Source of the DNA: an uncultured Bdellovibrio sp.
Lineage (GTDB): Bacteria; Bdellovibrionota; Bdellovibrionia; Bdellovibrionales; Bdellovibrionaceae
Direction of reading: 5' to 3'
Length of the DNA stretch: 5,804 nucleotides
Assembly (NCBI GenBank): GCA_946482355.1
Contig: CAMLRE010000155.1
Location: forward strand, 1 to 5,804
Under the pieces are notes generated by a model. That model was given only the letters and a program-made list of their open reading frames with translations, was not told the DNA's origin and did no database searches. Below, piece after piece: positions 1-5,001 of this stretch; the stretch's first letter is position 1; each line of letters opens with the position of its first letter. The position numbers were made by a program, and so were the translations under genes.

Positions 1-2
1 CG

Positions 3-455
3 TTTCGGTTGCAGGACGACAATGGCCAGGCTATCTCTATCGTCAGCATCGACATCACAAGCTCTAAAGAAAATTGCCAAGGCATGATTGATCCTAAGAT
101 CAGTTCTAATTTTTTAGTTAAATGTACAAAAGAAGGCGCGTTGGGCGTTGATGTTTATTTCAGAGATGCCAGTGGCTCGATGATGCGTATTGTGTATAAC
201 GACATTACCGTTACGAAAATCTCTGATTCAGCAACAGTGCTTCAACCTGTCACTGAAGATCCTGATAAATACAAAGCGGGCCGCGATTTATTTGCGACTT
301 ACTGTATGAAATGCCATCAGGCCGCTCATGACAAAGCTAACAAATCAGTCACACAAATTAAAAGTGCGATTACCAATATCGGTAGTATGAAGTCAATTAA
401 GCTGACTGATGCTCAAATCAAGTCAATCAGCGATTACCTCAATAACTTAGATTAA
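3..455 (+). CDS. c-type cytochrome with an N-terminal beta-rich domain, 5'-truncated by the window edge
   Basis: This is the C-terminal part of an exported electron carrier. Counting from the TTG at 9, the haem-attachment motif CMKCH lies at residues 99-103 (covalent haem plus His ligand). M127 in 'GSMKS' is the likely sixth ligand, followed by the typical class I closing helix (LTDAQIKSISDYL, about 132-144). Residues 1-80 form a separate beta-rich segment with two cysteines (C23, C39) that could be disulfide-bonded; I do not recognise its family. The frame is open to the left edge. The TTG at 9 has no visible ribosome site, and the product lacks the signal peptide that periplasmic haem attachment requires, so the true start is outside the window. 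A lipoprotein gene follows 15 bp after the stop. The redox partner is unknown. The cytochrome domain is secure; the role is not. Confidence 0.85.
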   Translation, partial: FRLQDDNGQAISIVSIDITSSKENCQGMIDPKISSNFLVKCTKEGALGVDVYFRDASGSMMRIVYNDITVTKISDSATVLQPVTEDPDKYKAGRDLFATYCMKCHQAAHDKANKSVTQIKSAITNIGSMKSIKLTDAQIKSISDYLNNLD

Positions 456-470
456 GAAAGGGGGATATAT

Positions 471-941
471 ATGGTTAAATTAAAAAATAGCACAAAAAGA
501 ATTGTCCCTCTGTTAGGTTTGATGGGTTTACTTTTATTTCAATTTCAAAACTGCGCTAAAAAAGAATTTGCATTTGAAGATTCTCTGGTGACAGAGACCA
601 TGGACTATTTCGAATACCGCTATGAAAAAGCGACGCCGATTTATTTCGAAGTTCAGGTTTTACCATCAACTTCAGATGCGACTTATCAGTCGTATGATAT
701 TTTAGGTTTTGCAACACCGTCTGATGGTTCACAGGTCGCGATCGATTGGAAAATCAATCTTTACGATACCAGTGGGGCTGCCATTGGTGTGCAGAAAACC
801 GGGCAGCTGGCTGCCGGTGACACGCGTATCAGCGAAACTTACACAACTTATAAAACAAAAAAAATAGGATCAGCAGTGATTCAAGTAAAAAAAGCAACAG
901 AGGTGAACTATTATGAATACAAAAAAATATACAACTACTAA
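471..941 (+). CDS. Small lipoprotein of unknown family
   Basis: The 156-residue product starts with a basic stretch (KLKNSTKR), then a hydrophobic core (about 11-25), ending in FQFQNC with the likely lipidated cysteine at C28. Asn at -1 is unusual against the E. coli rule (Gly, Ala or Ser), but FQNC is a form I associate with Bdellovibrio lipoproteins. The mature part (29-156) is polar and predicted beta-rich, with many aromatic residues and alternating patterns near 58-65 and 86-97. No domain is recognised. The C-terminal 'NYYEYKKIYNY' lies in the overlap with the next gene. A strong ribosome site, AAAGGGGGA at 457-465, sits 5 nt before the ATG. Position between a c-type cytochrome and a YceI gene suggests an envelope-anchored partner of one of them, but this is inference from context alone. 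Confidence 0.8.
   Translation: MVKLKNSTKRIVPLLGLMGLLLFQFQNCAKKEFAFEDSLVTETMDYFEYRYEKATPIYFEVQVLPSTSDATYQSYDILGFATPSDGSQVAIDWKINLYDTSGAAIGVQKTGQLAAGDTRISETYTTYKTKKIGSAVIQVKKATEVNYYEYKKIYNY
899..906 (+). promoter_or_regulatory. Ribosome binding site that fixes the yceI-like start inside the upstream gene
   Basis: AGAGGTGA lies 6 nt before the ATG at 913 and inside the end of the lipoprotein gene. It supports the overlapping start at 913 and suggests translational coupling, because ribosomes finishing the lipoprotein at 941 are already at the new initiation region. Confidence 0.7.
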
Positions 942-1428
942 ACTAAGCTTGTTCGCAACAGCAGCACTAATCGCTTTTTCAATGAAAGCCCACGCGGGTG
1001 AAGTTGAGGCCGCTGTCGTCGTAAGCCCTGTAGGTGATTTTACCGCAGAATTTAAAGACATTGATGGTTTTGCTTACGCTGACGGTGACGGCTTTAAAGC
1101 CGATGCTTTCACAATTCCTTGGTCAAAAGTTTCAACGGGTATGAGCGTTCGTGACAAACACACGAAAGATTATTTCCACGCTGATAAATATCCAAACATC
1201 GAAATCATGCAGGCTATCGGTAAAGGTGGCAAAGGTGTCGCTAAAGTTAAAATGAATGGCGAAGAGCAAATCGTTAAGGGAACATACACAAAAGATGGTA
1301 ATAACATCGTGGCAGAATTCCCTGTGATTTTAAGCAAGTTCAAAGTCACAAATATTAACTTCAAAGGTGCTGGCGTGCAGGACGAAGTCAAAGTTAAAGT
1401 CACTGTGCCTATCAAAGCTAAAAAGTAA
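913..1428 (+). CDS. YceI-family periplasmic protein
   Basis: A secreted lipocalin-like beta-barrel protein. YceI family members bind polyisoprenoid chains (such as those of quinones) in a hydrophobic pocket. The 171-residue product has a classic signal peptide: KK near the start, hydrophobic core about 11-23, and probable cleavage after AHA at residue 28. Family hallmarks follow: an IPWSKVSTGM-like strand (about 68-77), then the core motif SVRDKHTKDYFHADKYPNIEI (about 78-98), which matches the YceI pattern of 'R-D-x-H-(x)n-F-x-x-x-x-Y-P'. The closing strands end in VKVKVTVPIK (about 160-169). Length is close to the usual 170-190. The start overlaps the lipoprotein gene by 29 nt in a different frame, and the signal peptide makes that start convincing. 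Proximity to a c-type cytochrome fits a role near respiratory quinones, but no ligand can be read from the sequence. Confidence 0.92.
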   Translation: MNTKKYTTTKLSLFATAALIAFSMKAHAGEVEAAVVVSPVGDFTAEFKDIDGFAYADGDGFKADAFTIPWSKVSTGMSVRDKHTKDYFHADKYPNIEIMQAIGKGGKGVAKVKMNGEEQIVKGTYTKDGNNIVAEFPVILSKFKVTNINFKGAGVQDEVKVKVTVPIKAKK

Positions 1429-1444
1429 TTCCCATTTTGAGACA

Positions 1445-1478
1445 GTGTCAGGCTAAACGGTGTAAAATGGCCTGACAC
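1445..1478. repeat. Perfect 9-bp inverted repeat (REP-like palindrome or mRNA 3'-end hairpin)
   Basis: GTGTCAGGC at 1445-1453 is matched exactly by its reverse complement GCCTGACAC at 1470-1478. The stem can extend inward by a G-U pair (1454/1469) and an A-U pair (1455/1468), leaving a 12-nt loop. It begins 17 nt after the yceI-like stop codon. No T-run follows (the next bases are ATGTATGC), so it is not a standard intrinsic terminator. It could stabilise the 3' end of the upstream mRNA, act with a termination factor, or be a copy of a dispersed palindromic repeat. Which of these applies cannot be decided from one copy. Confidence 0.65.
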
Positions 1479-1573
1479 ATGTATGCATAACGCTTACACC
1501 CGTATCAAGTCGCCACAATCAGGCGTCAATAAACAAATCTAAGACGGCACAAGTTTCGCTTTATATCTTCTCT

Positions 1574-1583
1574 GGGTGGGGGA
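1574..1583 (+). promoter_or_regulatory. G-rich ribosome binding site of the muramidase gene
   Basis: GGGTGGGGGA lies 6 nt before the ATG at 1590. An earlier ATG at 1585 runs into TGA after one codon, so 1590 is the only sensible start. No convincing -35/-10 promoter pair is visible upstream; TATATC at 1562-1567 is the nearest -10-like string, without a matching -35. Confidence 0.6.
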
Positions 1584-1589
1584 AATGAT

Positions 1590-2459
1590 ATGAAGCACAT
1601 TTTATTTCTGAGTTTGATTCTTGCGGCGCTTATCGCCAATGCTCAAGAGTTCCAGGTTAATGTTGTCGAAGCAGATCCTAATCTAGAAATTAAAATCCAA
1701 GGCGCTGAAACAGAAGCGCAAGCTGTTGAAGATTGCGTAGGTTGTAAAACCGACTCTTCATTAGCTCCGCAGCCGGTAGCGACTATCGCTGAAACCGGAG
1801 CGCACTTAGATAGAATGAGTTCTGAAGAAGGCTGGAAGAATGCCTGTACCGAGTTCGTGCAAGACGGCCAGATTGGCCAGTACGGCGAAAAAATCGTGAA
1901 CGAAGTTATGAAAAGCCAAAATGTAAATATCAAAAAAGGTGATGCGGATCTAGTTTCGCTTTGCCCGAATTACCCAATGATGGATGACGGCAGTAAAGCG
2001 AATGTATTTTTAATTATTTTAACTTCTATGGCTTTTGAAGAAAGCACTTGTAATAATAACGAAACAGCGCGTGGCCCGAATGGAACAGCCAGAGGGTTCT
2101 TTCAGTTACACTCTGGCAAAGAAGCGTCTTACGGCCCAGATTGCAGAAACTATGATAGCCGTACGCCAGAAGGAAGTATCACTTGTGCGGTAAGTATTAT
2201 TAATAAAGAAATGGGAGCCGGCAATTTATTCGATCAAGGCAGCCACTGGGATGTCTTACGCCCTATGCGCTGGGATAGAAAAAGAAAAAAATATTTTGCT
2301 AACCCTTCTTACGCTCAGATCAGAAGCGCGATTACTGAATTTCCAGCTTGTTATGAAAAGCAAAGTACCGCGATGAATACGAATGTGCATAAACAATTAT
2401 TCCAGGTCATGGATAAAAAGATCTTTCACAAATCTGAAACGGTAGAGATTAATCTATAA
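1590..2459 (+). CDS. Secreted SLT/lysozyme-like peptidoglycan hydrolase, cysteine-rich
   Basis: Probably cleaves the glycan strands of peptidoglycan in the periplasm, or is exported further. The 289-residue product has a short signal peptide (hydrophobic 4-16, cleavage likely after ANA at 18). A low-complexity linker with a CVGC motif (C49, C52) precedes the catalytic region at about 125-257. There 'FEEST' (149-153) matches the Glu-Ser motif of the SLT/goose-lysozyme fold, making E151 the likely catalytic acid. 'NGTARGFFQLH' (164-174) matches the family's G-x-x-GLMQ loop, and 'GSITCAVSIINKEM' (195-208) the helix that follows. Eight cysteines (49, 52, 86, 125, 154, 185, 199, 254) suggest several disulfides, unusual for housekeeping transglycosylases. 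Bdellovibrio species use such enzymes on prey or self wall during invasion and exit (DslA is a precedent); that role here is inference. Lysozyme and lytic transglycosylase chemistry cannot be told apart from sequence. Confidence 0.8.
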   Translation: MKHILFLSLILAALIANAQEFQVNVVEADPNLEIKIQGAETEAQAVEDCVGCKTDSSLAPQPVATIAETGAHLDRMSSEEGWKNACTEFVQDGQIGQYGEKIVNEVMKSQNVNIKKGDADLVSLCPNYPMMDDGSKANVFLIILTSMAFEESTCNNNETARGPNGTARGFFQLHSGKEASYGPDCRNYDSRTPEGSITCAVSIINKEMGAGNLFDQGSHWDVLRPMRWDRKRKKYFANPSYAQIRSAITEFPACYEKQSTAMNTNVHKQLFQVMDKKIFHKSETVEINL

Positions 2460-2466
2460 AATTGAA

Positions 2467-3303
2467 TTACAGGGCGTCGCCGGACTTCTCAGCGACTGAC
2501 TTACGAAAATACTTTTGTTGCAAGAAGGCGCATAACGATGCGCCTGAAAGCACAATACACCACACCACTAATAACCAAAGCATAAAAATCGGAAAAGAAG
2601 CTAACGAGCCGTAGATTTTATTTTGCCTAAAGACCTTTAACGAAACCCATAAAAACGAACTTTGCACCAATGAAATTCCAAAAGCGGCAATCGCGGCACA
2701 GATTAAGCTTGCGCGTTTAGAAACTTTTGTGTCAGGCACAACCGTATATAAAATCCATAAGGCAAAACCAATCACCAAGCCAAACAAAAACTGCTGGTGA
2801 ATCGTTTTACCAAGCTCTTCAATAATTTTCACTGAACGAAGGCCGATAAACCCTGCAAGCAGTGCCGGTAAGCTGATTAGCACAATCGAATGAAGCCACA
2901 TACGCTGAATAAATGGCTTACGTGGTTTAATGCGCCATAAGTGCTGAAAAGCGGTGTCGATATTTCTAAATAATCCAAGAGTTGTGAATAATAAAAAAAT
3001 CACCCCGGTATAACCCAAAGTTTTAGACTGGATTTTTGTGACTGAGGCTTTCAGGTATTGTGTGACGGTATTACCTGTCGCTTCTTTTAAATACGACATT
3101 AATAAACCTTCAACCTGCGGGTATAATTTTTCTAATTCACCAACAGATTGAAACACCGCTAAGATCACCACTAAAAACGGAATCACCGCAAATAGGGTCG
3201 AGTAAGAAAGACTGGCTGCTGCAAAACGAATTTCAGCAAACTCGTCTGTAAGCTTTCGTAAAAAAGTTTTAATATTGCTAAGAATTGATTTTATTCCAGC
3301 CAA
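2467..3303 (-). CDS. YihY/BrkB-family integral membrane protein
   Basis: The last gene of the minus-strand operon encodes a 278-residue protein of the YihY/BrkB family. This family was once mislabelled ribonuclease BN and its molecular function is still uncertain. About six membrane helices are visible, near residues 33-52, 97-113, 137-156, 172-190, 197-222 and 234-258. Family motifs are present: 'AASLSYSTLFAVIPFL' (29-44), 'VVPDTKVSKRASLICAA' (188-204, the family's P-N/D-T-K-V segment), and 'IYGSLASFPIFMLWL' (230-244) followed by a W-x-I-x-L-x-G-A element. The C-terminus is a short charged tail. The start is TTG at 3303, the only start that keeps the full N-terminus. It overlaps the preceding hydrolase gene by 13 bp and has a good ribosome site. 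The stop lies 7 bp from the stop of the convergent muramidase gene. Confidence 0.9.
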   Translation of the reverse strand: MAGIKSILSNIKTFLRKLTDEFAEIRFAAASLSYSTLFAVIPFLVVILAVFQSVGELEKLYPQVEGLLMSYLKEATGNTVTQYLKASVTKIQSKTLGYTGVIFLLFTTLGLFRNIDTAFQHLWRIKPRKPFIQRMWLHSIVLISLPALLAGFIGLRSVKIIEELGKTIHQQFLFGLVIGFALWILYTVVPDTKVSKRASLICAAIAAFGISLVQSSFLWVSLKVFRQNKIYGSLASFPIFMLWLLVVWCIVLSGASLCAFLQQKYFRKSVAEKSGDAL

Positions 3304-4190
3304 AAACGTTCCTTTACTTTAAAGTCGGCCTTATCAGGCTCAACCGTCGCTACATCACAGTATGGGTCATGCTCAAAAAAGAAATAAGTCTGTTTATCTA
3401 AAGATGATTTTAAAAGCTGCGCTTTTTCTTCAATCACTTGTAACGGATGTAAATCATAACCCATCACCCAAGCTGATCTTACGTGGGTAGACGTGGCAAT
3501 CACATCACCGCAGTAAATTAGCTTTTGCGTGTCGTCTTCAACGATCACAACTTGTTGGCCTGTGGTGTGACCATTAGAAACCCACACTGAAATATTTGGT
3601 AAAAGATCTTTTTTAGAACCGTCAACTAACGTTAATTTGTTAGCTGCTAAGAGCGGTTCAAAGTTCGGTGCTAGGTAGCTGGCTTTTTCGCGAATATTCG
3701 GGTGCTGCGCTGTTTTTAAATTTTCAGTTTGCACATAATACTTAGCATTGGGAAATGTCGCTTGAATTTTTCCGTCAATTTCGCTTGTAGCGCCGCCAGC
3801 ATGGTCAAAGTGTAAGTGAGTCAGAATCACATCGGTAATATCTGAAAAAGTTAAACCATGTGCTTCTAATGATTTTTTAAGGCTTGGTCCTGAGGTATCT
3901 ACGCCGTAAAGCTCAGCGAATTTCGCACCCAGCTTGTCGCCGTATTTGGCGATAAAATCACTACCGTTACCTGTATCAATCAAAACAGTTCTGTCTTTTG
4001 ATTTAAGTAATAAAGCGCGCGCTTCCATTTCAATACGGTTGTGCTCATCGGCAGGATTTGTTTTCTCCCACAGCGCTTTGGGTACAGTTCCAAACATCGC
4101 GCCACCATCAAGACCAAATAATCCGGTCGGTAGCGGAATCACTTCGTAACCGCCAATATTTAAGTGAATTTTTGCGTGATTAGCTTTCAT
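3291..4190 (-). CDS. Metallo-beta-lactamase-fold hydrolase, YtnP-like (putative lactonase)
   Basis: A dinuclear-metal hydrolase of 299 residues with no signal peptide, so probably cytoplasmic. The full ligand set is visible: H125-x-H127-x-D129-H130 in 'THLHFDHAGG', H208 in 'NGHTTGQ', D229 in 'YCGDVIAT', and H274 in 'FEHDP'. The N-terminal 'LDGGAMFGTVPKALWEK' (27-43) with 'NRIEM' (51-55) is very close to what I recall of Bacillus subtilis YtnP, a probable quorum-quenching lactonase, and of the wider AHL-lactonase / methyl parathion hydrolase group. Substrate is therefore likely an ester or lactone, but it is not shown by sequence. The ATG at 4190 has GAGGGA (4198-4203) 7 nt upstream. The gene overlaps the acyltransferase gene before it by 11 bp and the YihY gene after it by 13 bp, implying coupled translation. 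In a lipid operon, a lipid-derived ester or lactone is an alternative substrate to a signal molecule. Confidence 0.9.
   Translation of the reverse strand: MKANHAKIHLNIGGYEVIPLPTGLFGLDGGAMFGTVPKALWEKTNPADEHNRIEMEARALLLKSKDRTVLIDTGNGSDFIAKYGDKLGAKFAELYGVDTSGPSLKKSLEAHGLTFSDITDVILTHLHFDHAGGATSEIDGKIQATFPNAKYYVQTENLKTAQHPNIREKASYLAPNFEPLLAANKLTLVDGSKKDLLPNISVWVSNGHTTGQQVVIVEDDTQKLIYCGDVIATSTHVRSAWVMGYDLHPLQVIEEKAQLLKSSLDKQTYFFFEHDPYCDVATVEPDKADFKVKERFWLE
3310..3315 (-). promoter_or_regulatory. Ribosome binding site supporting a TTG start
   Basis: AAAGGA on the minus strand ends 6 nt before the TTG at 3303-3301. The next in-frame Met is near residue 69, inside the conserved region. This site therefore supports TTG as the real start of the YihY-family gene and its 13-bp overlap with the hydrolase gene. 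Confidence 0.65.
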
Positions 4191-4998
4191 TCTCAGTTCC
4201 CTCTTCGGTTGTTAATTCCTGTAGGGTTTTTTCGCTGGTATCCTGTGCTGTTTCATCTGAATCATCCATTAACTCATCTGGTACAATAGATGGATCAATG
4301 GTTTTTACCCAGTTAATATAATTCTGCTGAACAATTTCAATATTTGTCGGCTCTTGCACGGGGCCGATATGAACAGTTAATTTTCCAGGTTTTGCGAAGA
4401 TTGCACCCTTTGGCCAAAGTTTTAAGTTGCCTTCGATGTATAAAAATAAAATCGGTGTTTTGGTTTTTTCAGCAAAAATACTGATTCCACGTTTAAACTC
4501 CTGAAGCTTGCCATCTTTTGAACGAGTGCCTTCAGGAAAGATAATTAGCCACATGCGGTCTAATTCTTTTAATAGCGTTAGAATTAAATTTACCGCTTCA
4601 CCTTTACGGTCTTTACGATCAATCGGAATAGCTCCTAAACAGTGAGCCGAAAAGAACGTAAATAACGGATTTCTAAAAAAGTAATCTTTAGCCGCCGCCA
4701 TATACAGATCAAACCAGTGTTTGCGTGGAATACTTGCGGCAATTGAAGTGGCATCTAAGTGAGATGCATGGTTTGAAATGATAATTAATTTTTTATGTTT
4801 AGCGTACAGCTCGTTAAAATCGCCACCTTTAACAGTTAAGCGAATGTACATGGTGTAAAACCATTTTTTTAAAATTAAAAACCAGATAAAGCGAATAACT
4901 TTGCTGGATAGATCATAGTGATGGGTAAATAACGGGAGATGTTTTAAATGTCCCGGTAACTTAGTCCATTGATCGTTATCGTAGTTCCACTCGCGCAT
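4180..4998 (-). CDS. PlsC-type 1-acyl-glycerol-3-phosphate acyltransferase family protein
   Basis: Likely transfers an acyl chain to lysophosphatidate (or a related lysolipid) at the inner face of the membrane. The 272-residue product has a hydrophobic anchor at about 33-51. The four acyltransferase blocks follow in order: NHASHLD at 76-82 (catalytic H77 and D82), GAIPIDR at 122-128, FPEGTRSKDGKLQEFKRG at 154-171, and TPILFLYIEG at 181-190. The last 33 residues (about 240-272) form an acidic tail rich in D, E, T and S that lies outside the enzyme fold. The gene starts 3 bp after the CdsA-like stop, with only a weak GGAA (5005-5008) ribosome site, so it probably depends on coupling. Its partner upstream would use the phosphatidate it makes. 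Exact substrate is unproven; other PlsC-like proteins act on ornithine lipids or lysophospholipids. Confidence 0.9.
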   Translation of the reverse strand: MREWNYDNDQWTKLPGHLKHLPLFTHHYDLSSKVIRFIWFLILKKWFYTMYIRLTVKGGDFNELYAKHKKLIIISNHASHLDATSIAASIPRKHWFDLYMAAAKDYFFRNPLFTFFSAHCLGAIPIDRKDRKGEAVNLILTLLKELDRMWLIIFPEGTRSKDGKLQEFKRGISIFAEKTKTPILFLYIEGNLKLWPKGAIFAKPGKLTVHIGPVQEPTNIEIVQQNYINWVKTIDPSIVPDELMDDSDETAQDTSEKTLQELTTEEGTENES

Positions 4999-5001
4999 AA
5001 A

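Noticed and set aside
1482..1489. TATGCATA palindrome as an operator
   Set aside because: Eight bases, single copy, no second half-site or repeat; too short to call.
1472..1500. CTGACA-N17-TACACC as a promoter for the muramidase gene
   Set aside because: The -35 match is part of the inverted repeat and the -10 matches only three of six bases; not supportable.
1511..1525. CGCC-N7-GGCG hairpin in the intergenic gap
   Set aside because: A 4-bp stem without extension is not distinguishable from chance.
1539..1567. TATATC at 1562-1567 as a -10 box
   Set aside because: The 17-nt-upstream hexamer CTAAGA is a poor -35; a promoter is expected in this gap but this one cannot be supported.
870..1933. 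Minus-strand open frames at 870-1061, 1170-1478 and 1643-1933
   Set aside because: They lie largely or wholly opposite well-supported plus-strand genes, have no recognisable domain, and look like shadows.
2476..2496. GTCGC / GCGAC inverted repeat near the end of the YihY gene as a terminator
   Set aside because: Only 5 bp of stem with an 11-nt or longer loop and no clean T-run on either strand; too weak to call.
2729..2737. A second GTGTCAGGC, followed by a stretch resembling the loop of the 1445 palindrome (AAC-GT-TAAAAT)
   Set aside because: It lies in the YihY coding region and encodes the family's conserved P-D-T-K-V segment, and there is no right arm. Chance or codon constraint is the simpler explanation.
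3601..3612. 12-bp palindrome AAAAGATCTTTT
   Set aside because: Inside the hydrolase gene and explained by Lys-Asp-Leu codons; AT-rich palindromes of this size arise by chance.
3934..4149. Plus-strand 71-residue open frame
   Set aside because: Fully antisense to the conserved N-terminal region of the YtnP-like hydrolase; no independent support.
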